DNA of 64,000 nt from Janthinobacterium sp. LM6 (GTDB taxonomy: Bacteria; Pseudomonadota; Gammaproteobacteria; Burkholderiales; Burkholderiaceae_D), in assembly GCF_002002885.1 (NCBI RefSeq), contig NZ_CP019510.1, positions 2,914,001 to 2,978,000 of the forward strand. The letters are read 5' to 3'. Below, in pieces: positions 9,930-24,411 of the stretch. The number at the start of each line of letters is the position of its first letter. Position 1 is the first letter of the stretch. Both the position numbers and the translations under genes were made by a program. The notes below the pieces were generated by a model. That model did not search any database. It was not told the origin of the DNA and saw only the letters and a list, made by a program, of their open reading frames with translations.

Positions 9930-10502
9930 ATGAACACTACACAAAGCGAGACGCAAAACAACACCGAGCAGCACGGTTACTTTACCCTCTCGGGCGACGT
10001 CAACAGCGATATGGTGCGGCGCGTGTTCAACGCCGCGGCCGACATCACGGAAGACAAGCTCACCACCGCGCACATCCTGATCCAGTCGAACGGCGGCTAT
10101 GTCAGCGACGGCATCTGTCTGTACAACTTCCTCAGCAAGTTGCCGCTCGACATCATCACCTATAACGCGGGCGCTGTGGCGTCCATCGCCGTCACCCTGT
10201 TCCTGGCGGGGCGGCGCCGCCATGCCAGCGACACGGCCCGCTTCATGGTGCACAAGTCGCATGCGACAGCCTCGCCCGGTTCCCGCCCCGACGCGCTCAG
10301 CATCATCGTCGAGGGCTTGCGCGCCGACGACATGCGCACCGAGCGCATCCTGCGCGGCCACGTCAACCTGACGGAAGAGCAGTGGCAGGTGCACGCGTAT
10401 TCCGACTTGCACCTGACGGCCGACCAGGCGCTGGAAGTGGGCATGATCGAATCGATCCGCGACTTTGCGCCGCCCAAGGGCAAGCGCCTGACGAATATCT
10501 GA
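9930..10502 (+). CDS. ClpP-like serine protease (orphan Clp protease proteolytic subunit family)
   Basis: 190 residues with the ClpP/crotonase fold. The putative nucleophile is Ser85 in GAVASIAV; His108 in RFMVHKSH and Asp159 in YSDLHLTADQALE line up with the ClpP triad. The oxyanion strand IQSNGGYVSDGI matches the ClpP I-S-P-G-G region. It is shorter and more divergent than housekeeping ClpP, and no clpX or tig lies beside it, so it is a paralogue of unknown target. The frame is open from 9813, but I start at ATG 9930; TATGAT at 9892-9897 could be its -10 box. Confidence 0.8.
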   Translation: MNTTQSETQNNTEQHGYFTLSGDVNSDMVRRVFNAAADITEDKLTTAHILIQSNGGYVSDGICLYNFLSKLPLDIITYNAGAVASIAVTLFLAGRRRHASDTARFMVHKSHATASPGSRPDALSIIVEGLRADDMRTERILRGHVNLTEEQWQVHAYSDLHLTADQALEVGMIESIRDFAPPKGKRLTNI

Positions 10503-10649
10503 CGCCTGCCGCGCCATGCCGGGCCGATGGTTTCAGCGTGGAAAGTTTGTAATCGAATGTAATTCTTCGCTGCAGCACAGCAAAAGCCGCGCGGAACAGG
10601 GCAGAGTCGTGGCATAGTGCAAGCTGATCATGAAATAAGTGCAGGCGCG

Positions 10650-11285
10650 ATGACTTGGTGGAATGGGATTTCTTTTGCGGCCGATATGTCCGTGATGGGG
10701 CCGGCTGGCGTGGCGATTGCCCTATGGCTGCTCGTCTCGCGCCAATGGCGCCTGGTGCTCAGCTGGAGCCTGTGGTACGGCGGCGGCCTGGCCCTCGTGG
10801 TGCTGTCGAAGCTGGCCTTCATGAGCTGGGGCGTGGGCAGCAGCGCGCTCGATTTTACGGGCTTCAGCGGCCACGCCATGCGCGCCGGCGCCGTGTTTCC
10901 CGTGCTGATGTATGTGCTGCTGCAGCGGGCTGCACCGCGCTGGCGTCATGCCGGCGTGCTCGTCGGCGTGGCCTTTGCCGTGCTGGTGGCCATTTCGCGC
11001 GTGGTCGTGCATGCGCACAGCGTGTCGGAAGCCGTCAGCGGCTGCGTGCTGGGCCTGGCGCTGGCGCTGGGCTTCATGTGGAGCGCCCGCGGCGCCGTGA
11101 ATATCGCCGTCAGCCATGCGCTGGCCCTGGCCAGCCTGGTGCTGATGGTGGTGCTCAGCTTCAAGGCGGAGCCCATGCCGACCGAACAATGGCTGCAAAA
11201 ACTGGCCCTGGCGCTGTCCGGCCATGAGCGTGTTTTTTCCCGCGAAGACTGGAAACTGGCGCAGGATGGCCGCCCAGCCCCGTAA
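10650..11285 (+). CDS. PAP2-like (type 2 phosphatidic acid phosphatase) membrane protein
   Basis: 211 residues with about five or six membrane segments. PAP2 motifs are recognisable but divergent: KLAFMSWG for motif 1, FSGHAMRAG for the PSGH motif, and SRVVVHAHSVSEAVSG for SRx5Hx3D, with Glu in place of the usual final Asp. Enzymes of this group remove phosphate from lipid phosphates such as undecaprenyl pyrophosphate, phosphatidate or lipid A. An in-frame GTG at 10617 would add 11 residues. No operon partner is evident. Confidence 0.7.
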   Translation: MTWWNGISFAADMSVMGPAGVAIALWLLVSRQWRLVLSWSLWYGGGLALVVLSKLAFMSWGVGSSALDFTGFSGHAMRAGAVFPVLMYVLLQRAAPRWRHAGVLVGVAFAVLVAISRVVVHAHSVSEAVSGCVLGLALALGFMWSARGAVNIAVSHALALASLVLMVVLSFKAEPMPTEQWLQKLALALSGHERVFSREDWKLAQDGRPAP

Positions 11286-11475
11286 GGCGGGGCAGGCCGG
11301 CGCCTGGCGCTGCGGTTTTTTGGCCAGAAAAGCATCAGGAAATGGTATGATGAACCACTCCCTGCGGTGAGTGGCCAGACTGTTGCCGCAAGGATGGCCA
11401 AGGTGGCCATGAACTGAATATGAACCGGGTTCACCCAAATATAACCGCCAGCATAGGCCAGGAACTCTAAAACAC

Positions 11476-14400
11476 GTGCGTCTCTCTTCCATCAAGTTGT
11501 CGGGATTTAAGTCTTTCGTCGATCCCACCAATTTCCAGGTGCCAGGCCAGCTCGTGGGCGTGGTCGGGCCGAATGGCTGCGGCAAGTCGAACATCATCGA
11601 TGCCGTGCGCTGGGTGCTGGGCGAATCGAAAGCGTCGGAATTGCGCGGCGAATCGATGCAGGACGTCATTTTCAACGGCTCCACCCACCGTAAGCCTGCC
11701 GGGCGCGCTTCCGTGGAACTGGTGTTCGACAATAACGATGGCAAGGCGTCCGGCCAGTGGGGCCAGTACGCCGAGATCGCCGTCAAGCGCACCCTGACGC
11801 GCGACGGCACCTCCACCTATTACATCAATGGCCAGCCCGTGCGCCGGCGCGACATCCAGGACATCTTCCTCGGCACGGGCCTCGGCCCGCGCGCCTACGC
11901 CATCATCGGCCAGGGCATGATTTCGCGCATCATCGAATCGCGCCCGGAAGAATTGCGCGTCTTCCTCGAAGAAGCGGCCGGCGTATCGAAATACAAGGAA
12001 CGCCGCCGCGAGACGGAAAACCGCTTGCAGGACACGCGCGAGAATTTGCTGCGCGTGGAAGACATCTTGCGCGAACTCAATGCCAACCTGGAAAAGCTGG
12101 AAGCGCAGGCCGCTGTCGCCACGCGTTTCCACGCCTTGCAGGCGGACCAGGAAGAAAAGCAGAAATTACTGTGGCTGCTGCGCAAGAACGAGGCGCAAAA
12201 CGAGCAGACGCGCTATTTCCGCGAAGTGGAACAGGCGCAGACGGACCTGGAAGAGCAGACGGCCAAGCTGCGCAACGTGGAACTGACCTTGGAACAGATG
12301 CGCCAGGCGCACTTTGCCGTGGGCGACCGTTTGCATACGGCGCAAGGCCATCTGTACCAGACGAATGCGGAAATCGGCAGCCTGGAAGCGCAGATCAAGT
12401 TCGTCATCGAATCGCGCGCCCGCCTGCAGGCGCAGCTGGCCACCCTGACGGCCCAGCGCGACCAGTGGACCAGCCAGGGCGGCGAATACCAGGAACAGAT
12501 CGAAGAGGCGGAATTCCACCTTGAGGAACTGGCCGCGAAGGTGGAACAGTCGCAAATGATGGCGGAACAGAAGGGCGAGCAATTGCCCGAGCTGGACGCC
12601 GCCTGGCGCGCCGCGCAAAACAAGAGCACGGAATCGCGCGCGCGCATCATGCAGGCCCAGCAGCAGCTGGAACTGGAATCGGCGCACCAGCGCAACGCCT
12701 CGAATATCCTGGCCAGCCTGTTGAGCCGCCGCGAGCGCCTGCAGCAGGAAAAGAACAGCCTCAGTTTGCCCGACAGCAGTCACCTGGAAAACCTGAAACT
12801 GCAATTGGAAGAAAAGCAGCAAACCCTGGAAGAACAGGGTTTCTACCTGGAAGAAGCGCTGGAGCAGCAGCCAAAGCTGGAGCAGGAACGGGCCGAGGCG
12901 CAGGCACAAGTCAATGCCGAGACGGCGGCGAATGCCCAGCTGGAAGCGCGTCTTTCCGCTTTGAAACAATTGCAGGAACGGGTACAGACGCAGGGCAAGG
13001 TCCAGCCCTGGCTGAAAAAGCACGAGCTCGACACCTTGCCGCGTTTGTGGCAAAAGCTGCAGATCGAAGCGGGCTGGGAAGCGGCCATGGAATCGATCCT
13101 GCGCGAGCGCACGTCGGCCTTGCAACTGTCGAATATCGACTGGGCCAAGGCTTTCTTTGCCGACGCGCCGCCGGCCAAGCTGGCCCTGTACGCGCCGTCG
13201 ACCGTGGCGCCGCTGCCGCAGCCGGAAATCGCCGGCCTGAAACCGTTCCTGAACTTGTTGAAGCTCAACGATCCGGGCTTGCGCGGCTTGCTGCAGGATT
13301 GGCTGTACAACGCCTACGCCGTGGAAGACGCGGCCGAGGCGCTGGCCGAGCGCGGCAAGTTGCCGCCGGGCGGCTATTTCGTCACGCGCGCCGGTCACGT
13401 CGTGACGGCCACCAGCGTGCGCTTCTATGCGGCCGATTCGGAGCAGGAAGGCATGCTGGGCCGCCAGCAGGAAATCGACAATATCGGCAAGCAGTTGCGT
13501 GCCCAGCAATTGCTGGCCGAAGAGGCGCGCGCCCGTTCCGTGCGGGCCGATGCGGCCGTCGCCACCCTGACGCGCAATCTGTCCGACTTGCGCTTGCGCA
13601 TACAGCAACTGACGTCTTCCGTGCATACTCTGCAACTGGACGTGGTCAAATTGTCGGAAGTGGAAGCGCGCTTCAACCAGCGCAGCACGCAGATCGGCGC
13701 CGACCTGGCGGAAATTGCCGCGCAGGAAGCGGAGCAGATGCAGACCAAGCTGGAATCGGAAGAGAAATTCGAACAGCTGGACATGGAACTGGGCAACTTG
13801 CAGGAAGCGCACGAAGACGGCCATACGGACTTTTTACAGAAAGAGCAGCGTCTGGCCGAAGCGCGCGAAGCCTTGCGCGACCTGGAGCGGGCCGCCAAGG
13901 ATACGGAATACGCGGAAAAAGCCCACCGCGCGAAGATCGAGGAATTGCGCCGCAACATCGCCACGGCCAGCACGCAGGCGCAGCAAGTGACGGAAAGCCT
14001 GCAGGCGGGCGAACTGGAACTGGCCAACCTGGAAAGCGGCGCGGCCGCCGACGGCTTGCAGGATCTGCTCGAGCGCCGCACCACGCAGGAGCGGGCGCTG
14101 GCGGACGCGCGCCACGAACTCGATCAAATTACGCAGCAGCTGCGCCTGTCCGAAGATGCGCGCACGCAATCGGAACGCAGCTTGCAGCCGCAGCGCGACA
14201 AGATCATGGAAATGCAGCTCAAGGAGCAAGCCGCGCGCCTGAACCAGGAGCAATTCGCCCAGCAACTGCTGGAAGCGGGTGCCGACGAGGCCGCGCTGAC
14301 GGAGAAGTTGCACCCGGACATGCGTCCATCGTATCTGCAGGGCGAAGTGACGCGTTTGACCAACGCCATCACGGGCCTGGGCGCCGTCAACCTGGCCGCG

Positions 14401-14999
14401 CTGGACGAGCTGGCGCAGGCATCCGAGCGCAAGAATTTCCTCGACGCCCAGAATGCCGACCTGACGGAAGCGATCAATACGCTGGAAGACGCGATCCACA
14501 AGATCGACAAGGAAACGCGCGACTTGCTGCAAGACACGTTCGACAAGGTCAACCATCACTTTTCCGAGCTGTTCCCGATTCTGTTCGGCGGCGGCCAGGC
14601 CAGGCTGACCATGACGGGCGACGAGATTCTCGATTCCGGTGTACAAGTCATGGCGCAGCCTCCCGGCAAGAAAAATGCCACCATCCACCTGTTATCCGGT
14701 GGAGAGAAGGCGCTGACCGCGACCGCATTGGTGTTTTCCATGTTCCGCCTGAATCCGGCGCCGTTCTGCCTGCTCGACGAAGTCGATGCACCGCTGGACG
14801 ATTCGAACACGGAACGCTTCTGCCGCATGGTCAAGCGCATGTCCGACCAGACCCAATTCCTTTTCATTTCGCATAACAAGATTGCGATGGAAATGGCCCA
14901 TCAATTGATCGGTGTGACGATGCAGGAGCAGGGCGTATCGCGCATCGTGGCGGTGGACATGGAGTCCGCCGCAAATTTTGCAACCGAGGCACAAGCAGC

Positions 15000-15003
<4 letters not shown>
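11476..15003 (+). CDS. smc: Chromosome segregation protein SMC
   Basis: 1175 residues. The N-terminal ATPase head has Walker A GPNGCGKSNIIDAVRWVLG (from about residue 32). A long coiled coil, rich in Glu, Gln and Ala, runs on both sides of a hinge at about residues 510-650. The C-terminal head has the signature HLLSGGEKALTATALVF and Walker B FCLLDEVDAPLDD. It compacts and segregates chromosomes with the ScpAB kleisin complex. GTG start, giving MRLSSIKLSGFKSFVDP, the conserved beginning. The stop overlaps the zipA start as ATGA. Confidence 0.98.
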
Positions 15004-18544
<3,541 letters not shown>

Positions 18545-18568
18545 TTCTTAAAATATTACAGAAGACCC

Positions 18569-19462
18569 ATGAAAAAAATCAGAAAAGCAGTCTTTCCCGT
18601 CGCCGGCCTGGGCAGCCGCTTCTTGCCAGCGACCAAGGCACAACCGAAGGAAATGTTGCCCATCGTCGATAAACCGCTGATCCAGTACGCGGTGGAAGAA
18701 GCCGTGGCGGCCGGCATCACGGAAATGATCTTCATCACGGGGCGTAACAAGCGCGCCATCGAAGACCATTTCGATACGGCCTACGAGCTGGAATCGGAGC
18801 TGGAAGCGGCCGGCAAGCGCCAGTTGCTCGACATGGTGCAAAACGTCATTCCCAAGCACATCAATTGCATTTACATCCGCCAGTCGGCGCCGCTGGGCCT
18901 GGGGCATGCCGTGCTGTGCGCCCGTCCCGTGATCGGCGACGAGCCGTTTGCCGTCTTGCTGGCCGACGATTTCATGGATGTGCAAGAGGGCGTGCGCCCC
19001 GTGCTGGCGCAGATGACCGATGTCTTCCAGTATGAAAATTGCTCGCTGCTGGCCGTGCAGGACGTGCCGCGCGCGGAAACCAAGCAGTACGGTATTGTGT
19101 CGGCAAAGAATTATCAGCCCGACCTGGAGCTGGTCTCGGCCATCGTGGAAAAGCCCGCGCCCGAAGAGGCGCCGTCAACCCTGGCCGTGGTGGGCCGTTA
19201 TGTGCTGACCAGCCGTATCTTTAACCATCTGGAAAATATCGGCACGGGCGCCGGCGGCGAAATCCAGTTGACGGACGGCATCGCCGCCCTGATGCGCGAA
19301 GAGCGCGTGCTGGCTTACCGCTATCAGGGACAGCGTTATGACTGCGGCTCCAAGCTTGGTTACCTGAAGGCAACGACGGCGATGGGCATGAAACATCCGG
19401 AAACGGGCGCCGCTTTCCGTAGCTATCTGCAACAACTGCAAGCGACACTGGAAACAAAATGA
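18569..19462 (+). CDS. galU: UTP-glucose-1-phosphate uridylyltransferase
   Basis: 297 residues. It makes UDP-glucose for surface polysaccharides and trehalose. The nucleotide-binding start [30 protein letters not shown] is diagnostic, followed by [18 protein letters not shown] and the [11 protein letters not shown] loop; [12 protein letters not shown] is the sugar-binding region. It starts 24 bases after ligA and its stop overlaps the def start as ATGA, so galU-def are co-translated. Confidence 0.97.
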   Translation: MKKIRKAVFPVAGLGSRFLPATKAQPKEMLPIVDKPLIQYAVEEAVAAGITEMIFITGRNKRAIEDHFDTAYELESELEAAGKRQLLDMVQNVIPKHINCIYIRQSAPLGLGHAVLCARPVIGDEPFAVLLADDFMDVQEGVRPVLAQMTDVFQYENCSLLAVQDVPRAETKQYGIVSAKNYQPDLELVSAIVEKPAPEEAPSTLAVVGRYVLTSRIFNHLENIGTGAGGEIQLTDGIAALMREERVLAYRYQGQRYDCGSKLGYLKATTAMGMKHPETGAAFRSYLQQLQATLETK

Positions 19463-19995
19463 CGGTACGTGAAATTCTCAAGATGGGCGATCCGCGCCTG
19501 CTGCGCATGGCCGAACCCGTGCGTGAATTCGATACGCCCGAACTGCATGCCTTGATCGCCGACATGTTCGACACCATGCATGCGGCCAATGGCGCGGGCC
19601 TGGCGGCGCCGCAGATCGGCGTCAACCTGCAGCTGGTGATTTACGGCTTCAAGCAGAACCTGCGCTACCCCGATGCGCCGCAAGTGCCGGAAACCGTGCT
19701 GATCAACCCTGTGCTGACGCCTTTGTCGGAACGCAAGGAAGAGGGTTTCGAGGGCTGCCTGTCCGTGCCCGGCCTGCGCGGCAGCGTGCCGCGCTGGAGC
19801 GAGCTGCACTACGAAGGCGTGGACCAGTTCGGCCAGCCCATCAGCCGCGACTGCGACGGTTTCCATGCGCGCGTGGTGCAGCACGAAGTGGATCATTTGC
19901 ACGGCATTTTGTATCCGATGCGTATCGTTGATTTTACGCAATTCGGTTATACGGAAGTCATGTTCCCGGATCTCGATCCAAACGACGACGATTAA
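19459..19995 (+). CDS. def: Peptide deformylase
   Basis: 178 residues, with all three deformylase motifs: [18 protein letters not shown] (metal-binding Cys) and QHEVDHLHG (metal-binding His pair and catalytic Glu). It removes the N-formyl group from nascent proteins. Galactose-type operon partners are absent; it is coupled to galU by a 4-base overlap, away from fmt, so it may be one of two deformylases in the genome. Confidence 0.97.
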   Translation: MTVREILKMGDPRLLRMAEPVREFDTPELHALIADMFDTMHAANGAGLAAPQIGVNLQLVIYGFKQNLRYPDAPQVPETVLINPVLTPLSERKEEGFEGCLSVPGLRGSVPRWSELHYEGVDQFGQPISRDCDGFHARVVQHEVDHLHGILYPMRIVDFTQFGYTEVMFPDLDPNDDD

Positions 19996-20052
19996 TTGCC
20001 GCTTAACCTGGGGGCAGACCCCAAACGTTGCCGGTGGTAACGGTTAATGAAT

Positions 20053-20092
20053 AAAAAAATGGCCGCGCAGCATCAGCTGGGCGGCCATTTTT
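20053..20092. terminator. Bidirectional terminator between def and the PilZ gene
   Basis: AAAAAAATGGCCGC (from 20053) and GCGGCCATTTTT (20081-20092) form a stem with an A-run before it and a T-run after it. It can therefore stop def from the left and the convergent PilZ-domain gene from the right. Confidence 0.85.
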
Positions 20093-20108
20093 CATGCGTG
20101 AAGCAAAG

Positions 20109-20873
20109 CTAGCGCACCTTGCGGCTGCTGCCCAGGTTATCGAGCAGCACTTTCAATTCATCCTCCATGGCTTCCGTCAGGTTCAGGAAGCGGCAGCCTA
20201 TCTGCACCTGCTCGCCCAGCAGGAAGGAGCGGAAGGTACGCGACAGGCGGATTTCCAGGTCGGCGATCATGACCTTGTTCGGTCCCAGTTCCAGGCGCAC
20301 GCGCGACAGCTTGCGCCCCACGTACAGGCCTACCGTGTCGCGCGGATGGGCGCGCATGCCGATACCGCCGGCCGAGAAATCATACAGCTGCAATTCATAC
20401 GGACGGCCCTCGAGCACGAAGGCGGCCAGGTAGTACACGCCCAGCGGCGTTTCCAGGCGTGCCGATTCGCGCCGTTCCAGCACCAGGCAATGGCTGGGGA
20501 AGTTCGTCAGGTACACGTTCGGCCGTTCGGGATACGCTTCCCATTCGCCATTGATGGTAAATTGCAACTTGGCGCTTTGCACCCACGACACAAACGTGGC
20601 GCCGCCTTCAGGCAGGGTGGCGCCTTCATTCAGTTCCAGCACGAATTGCGGCAAGTCGTCGTCGACGGACAGGATGCGCGCCATGATGACGTCTTCGCCG
20701 CCCGTCGGGTAGATGGAAATGGCGTCGCCGTTGTCTGCCAGGCTGCACAGGGTTTCGCCGATATCCCACGGATCGCTCATATGGTGCGGCTTGGTGCCTG
20801 GCGCCATCGGCTCGGCCACGTCAGCCAGGCTGGGCGCGCCTTTGCGCAGGGGATTGGGGATGGGATCGTTCAC
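20109..20873 (-). CDS. ycgR: YcgR-type flagellar brake protein (YcgR_2 + PilZ)
   Basis: 254 residues. The C-terminal half is a PilZ c-di-GMP receptor, with LERRESARLETPLG (RxxxR) and, about 45 residues later, the DFSAGGIGM (D/NxSxxG) motif. The N-terminal half fits the YcgR N-domain (GETLCSLADNGDAISIYPTGGEDVIMARILSVD). Proteins of this kind slow the flagellar motor when c-di-GMP is high. No flagellar genes are nearby. The symbol is assigned by domain architecture. Confidence 0.85.
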   Translation of the reverse strand: MNDPIPNPLRKGAPSLADVAEPMAPGTKPHHMSDPWDIGETLCSLADNGDAISIYPTGGEDVIMARILSVDDDLPQFVLELNEGATLPEGGATFVSWVQSAKLQFTINGEWEAYPERPNVYLTNFPSHCLVLERRESARLETPLGVYYLAAFVLEGRPYELQLYDFSAGGIGMRAHPRDTVGLYVGRKLSRVRLELGPNKVMIADLEIRLSRTFRSFLLGEQVQIGCRFLNLTEAMEDELKVLLDNLGSSRKVR

Positions 20874-21013
20874 GACAGCGTATCTCTTTTGTTCTGATGG
20901 GGAATAGTGTATAGGTTTAAAGCAATATTTACTAAGTAAATCACAATAATTGTTTTTATATCACTATATTCCTGTTGCTTATATGGCTTGGCATGCCACC
21001 TTGATGCCGTCGC

Positions 21014-21763
21014 TTAAAACTGTTCGTCCGCGCTCAGGTAGCGCCATTGGCCCGTCGGCAAGTCGCCCAGCTTGACCTTGCCGATGCGCACGCGTTTCAG
21101 GCCCAGCACTTTCAGGCCGACGGCTTCGCACATGCGGCGGATCTGGCGTTTCTTGCCTTCGCGCAAGGTAAAGCTCAGCTGGTCTTCGTTTTGCCAGCGC
21201 ACCTTGGCCGGCAACAGCGGCTTGCCGTCGAGCCACAGGCCGTGGTTGAGCTTTTTCAGTTCGCTGTCGGGCAGGGTGCCGCCCTTGGTGTAGCTCACGC
21301 GCACCAGGTATTCCTTGTCGATATCGGTATCGTGGCCGATCAGCTGCTTGGCCACGCGGCCGTCCTGCGTCAGGACGAGCAAGCCGACGGAATCGATGTC
21401 CAGGCGGCCGGCCGCCACCAGGCTGCGCAGCTGGGTGGGGTGGAATTGTTCCGGGCTGCGGTCTTCCGCCCAGCGGTTTTCCGCCTTGATCAGGGCCACG
21501 GCGGGCGTGTAGCCGTCTTCGGCCTGGCCGCTGACATAGCCGACGGGTTTGTTGATCAGCACGGTGACGCGCTTCGATTGCTCGGCCGCCGCCTGGCGTT
21601 CCACGGTGACCCGCTGGCTGGGGTAGACCTTGCTGCCCAGCTCGGACACCAGCTTGCCATCCACACGGACCCAGCCGCGCGCGATCCATTCATCGGCTTC
21701 ACGGCGGGAGCACAGGCCCAGTTCGGACATGCGTTTGGACAAGCGTAATAATTCTTCGGTCAT
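21014..21763 (-). CDS. rluF: 23S rRNA pseudouridine synthase, RluF/RsuA family
   Basis: 249 residues: N-terminal S4 RNA-binding domain (RLSKRMSELGLCSRREADEWIARGWVRVDG) and a catalytic domain with the Asp in AGRLDIDSVGLLVLTQDG. The C-terminal RQIRRMCEAVG and the ending LGDLPTGQWRYLSADE resemble RluF (U2604 in E. coli) more than RluB/RluE. It lies 46 bases from glnD and on the same strand. Confidence 0.85.
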   Translation of the reverse strand: MTEELLRLSKRMSELGLCSRREADEWIARGWVRVDGKLVSELGSKVYPSQRVTVERQAAAEQSKRVTVLINKPVGYVSGQAEDGYTPAVALIKAENRWAEDRSPEQFHPTQLRSLVAAGRLDIDSVGLLVLTQDGRVAKQLIGHDTDIDKEYLVRVSYTKGGTLPDSELKKLNHGLWLDGKPLLPAKVRWQNEDQLSFTLREGKKRQIRRMCEAVGLKVLGLKRVRIGKVKLGDLPTGQWRYLSADEQF

Positions 21764-21809
21764 GTTGTTTCAGTTTCAGTAAGGTAGGCGCTGCGCGGAA
21801 AGTCTACAT

Positions 21810-24377
21810 CTACACTTTCAGCGCATCGAGTAAATCGGTTTCCAGCAATATCTGGTTGCGGGCATTGTTGAGCGCGGGACCGTCGACGAGGAAAACGTCT
21901 TCGACCCGCTCGCCCAGGGTCATGATCTTGGCCGTGTGCAAGTTGATGCGGTACTTGGTCAGCACGTTGGCGATCGCATACAGCAGGCCCGTGCGGTCGT
22001 TGGCGGCCACCGACAGCAGGTAGTACTGGCCCTTTTCATCGGGCCGCAAGTCCACCGTCGGCTGGAAGGGGAAGGTGCGCGACAGGCGCGACAGCCGTCC
22101 CTTGCCCGGCGGCGGCAGCGGCGTTTGCGACTGCAGCAGCTCGCCCAGCTCATGCTCGATCAGGCTGATGATGTCGCGGTAGCTCTTGGCGAAGTTCTGC
22201 TCCGTGACAAGGAACGTGTCGAGCGCATAGCCATTCCTGGTCGTGTGGATCTTCGCGTCGAGAATGCTGAAGTTCTTGCGGTCGAAATAGCTGCAGATGC
22301 GCGCGAACAGGTCGGGCTGGTCGGGAATGTACACGGCCACCTGCAAGCCTTCGCCGATGGGCGCCAGCCGGCATTTTACCACCGGCAACTTGCTGTCGAG
22401 CTTGTCATACAGCGAGCGCGTCTGCCAGGCAATGTCGGACGCGTCATGGCGCAGGAAATACGCCACGTCCAGCTGCTGCCACAGTTTCAGATGCGCGTCC
22501 GGCGGCAAACCGTACAGGCGCAAGGTGGCCAGCGCTTCCTGCTGGCGGTTTTTCAGCTCGCGGTCGGCCGTATGCGGTTCGCCGCCCAGCACGCGCAAGG
22601 TGATCTTGTACAGGTCTTCCAGCAGCTTGCCCTTCCAGGCATTCCACACTTTCGGACTGGTGCCGCGGATGTCGGCCACCGTCAGCAGGTACAGGCCCGT
22701 CAGGTGCCGCTCGTCCTTGACCACCTTTGCAAAGGCGGCGATAACGTCGGGATCGGACAAATCCTGCTTTTGCGCCACTTGCGACATGGTCAGGTGATTT
22801 TCCACCAAGAAAGCCACCAGTTCCGTGTCTTCTTCCGACAGGCCGTGCTCCTGGCAGAACTGGGTGGCGTCGGCCACGCCCAGCTTCGAATGGTCGCCGC
22901 CGCGGCCCTTGGCGATGTCGTGGAACAGGGCCGCCACGTACAGCAGCCACGATTGCGAGAAATCGGCCATCAGCTGGCTGCAGAACGGGTATTCGTGCGC
23001 GTGTTCGCTCATGGTGAAGCGGCGCATGTTGCGCACTACCATCAAAATATGCTGGTCGACCGTGTACACGTGGAACAGGTCGTGCTGCATCTGGCCGACG
23101 ATGCGGCGGAAATTCGGCAGGTAGCGCCCCAGGATGCTCATCTCATTCATGCGCCGCAGCGCATGGATGATGCCGACCGGGGCTTGCATGATGCGCAGGA
23201 AGAGGGCGCGGTTGACGGGGTCCTGGCGGAAGGCGGCGTCGATCTTGAAGCGCGCGTGCCACAGGGCCCGCGTGGCGCGCGACGTCATGCCCTTCAGGGC
23301 GGGGCGTTCCGTCATCAGCACGAAGACTTCCAGCATGGCCGATGGGTATTGCTCAAACGTATCGTCGGCGCTGATGTCGATCAGGCTGTTGACTTCATTG
23401 AAGCGCTCGTTGATGGGCACGGCCACGTCATCTTGCGGAAACAGCCGCGCCTCGATGTTTTGCAGCAAGATCGTGTTGAGCTGGGTCACCGTCTTGGCGG
23501 CCCAGTAGTAGCGCTGCATGAGGAATTCGCTGGCGCGGCGCATGTGCGGCCCGCTGCCCGTCGCCTGCAGGCCCAGCGATTCGGCGATGGCCGTCTGCAC
23601 GTCGAACACGAGGCGGTCTTCGCGCCGCCCCGCATGCAGGTGCAGGCGCACGCGGATATCCTTGAAGGCGCGCTCCTTTTCCATCAGCTGGCGCGCTTCC
23701 GTCAGGGTGATCAGGCCGCCCGTGGCCAGGGTGCGCCACGAGTTCGCCAAGCCGGCCGCCTTGGCTACCCACAGGATGACCTGCAGGTCGCGCAGGCCGC
23801 CCGGGCTTTCCTTGCAATTCGGCTCCAGGCTGAAGGCCGTGTCTTCGTATTTGGCATGGCGCTGGCGCATTTCCGCCGTTTTCGCCTGGAAAAACGCTTG
23901 CGGATCCATGGCCGCGTCATAGCGTTGCTGCAATTGCGCGAACAAGTCCGCGTTGCCGCACACGAGGCGCGCTTCGAGCAAGCTCGTTTGCACGGTGATG
24001 TCGGCCTTCGATTCGACCAGGCATTCATCGACCGTGCGGATGCTGTGGCCGATTTCCAGGCCCAGGTCCCACAGCAGTTGCACCAGTTCCTCGAGCTTTT
24101 CCTGCGTGGCCGCGTCGGGCGCCTGTTGCAGCAGGATCAGCAGGTCGACGTCGGAATACGGAAACAGTTCGCCGCGGCCATAGCCGCCCACGCCCACCAG
24201 GGAAGTGCCTGGCGGCAAGCCCGCTTCCTGCCATGCGCGCGCCAGCACGCCGTCGACGCTGTGGCGCAGGCTGCGCAGCAGTTTTTCAGGCTTGCCGTCG
24301 GCCTGGAAGGCCGCAATGACGACCTGGCGGTCGGCTTTCAGTTGCTGTTTCAGCTGTTCCCGAACTTGCTTTTTCAT
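21810..24377 (-). CDS. glnD: [Protein-PII] uridylyltransferase / uridylyl-removing enzyme
   Basis: 855 residues. Nucleotidyltransferase motif GVGGYGRGELFPYSDVDLLIL (about residues 61-81), HD hydrolase domain with LFHDIAKGRGGDHS (about residue 460), and two ACT domains at the C-terminus (VAVYIPDQPDLFARICSYF and LLSVAANDRTGLLYAIANVL). It senses glutamine and modifies or demodifies PII to control nitrogen assimilation. It is located 34 bases downstream of map on the same strand, a common arrangement in this group. Confidence 0.98.
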   Translation of the reverse strand: MKKQVREQLKQQLKADRQVVIAAFQADGKPEKLLRSLRHSVDGVLARAWQEAGLPPGTSLVGVGGYGRGELFPYSDVDLLILLQQAPDAATQEKLEELVQLLWDLGLEIGHSIRTVDECLVESKADITVQTSLLEARLVCGNADLFAQLQQRYDAAMDPQAFFQAKTAEMRQRHAKYEDTAFSLEPNCKESPGGLRDLQVILWVAKAAGLANSWRTLATGGLITLTEARQLMEKERAFKDIRVRLHLHAGRREDRLVFDVQTAIAESLGLQATGSGPHMRRASEFLMQRYYWAAKTVTQLNTILLQNIEARLFPQDDVAVPINERFNEVNSLIDISADDTFEQYPSAMLEVFVLMTERPALKGMTSRATRALWHARFKIDAAFRQDPVNRALFLRIMQAPVGIIHALRRMNEMSILGRYLPNFRRIVGQMQHDLFHVYTVDQHILMVVRNMRRFTMSEHAHEYPFCSQLMADFSQSWLLYVAALFHDIAKGRGGDHSKLGVADATQFCQEHGLSEEDTELVAFLVENHLTMSQVAQKQDLSDPDVIAAFAKVVKDERHLTGLYLLTVADIRGTSPKVWNAWKGKLLEDLYKITLRVLGGEPHTADRELKNRQQEALATLRLYGLPPDAHLKLWQQLDVAYFLRHDASDIAWQTRSLYDKLDSKLPVVKCRLAPIGEGLQVAVYIPDQPDLFARICSYFDRKNFSILDAKIHTTRNGYALDTFLVTEQNFAKSYRDIISLIEHELGELLQSQTPLPPPGKGRLSRLSRTFPFQPTVDLRPDEKGQYYLLSVAANDRTGLLYAIANVLTKYRINLHTAKIMTLGERVEDVFLVDGPALNNARNQILLETDLLDALKV

Positions 24378-24411
24378 CTGGGCCCTGGGTGGCGGTGCGT
24401 GGGGTGGGGAA

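Noticed and set aside
12166..13824. A 552-residue minus-strand frame opposite smc
   Set aside because: Repetitive Gln/Leu/Phe/Arg composition mirrors the coiled-coil codons of smc.
20009..20027. GGGGGCAGACCCC motif after def
   Set aside because: Reminded me of short GC-rich repeats seen in related genomes, but only one copy was found here and no structure could be supported.
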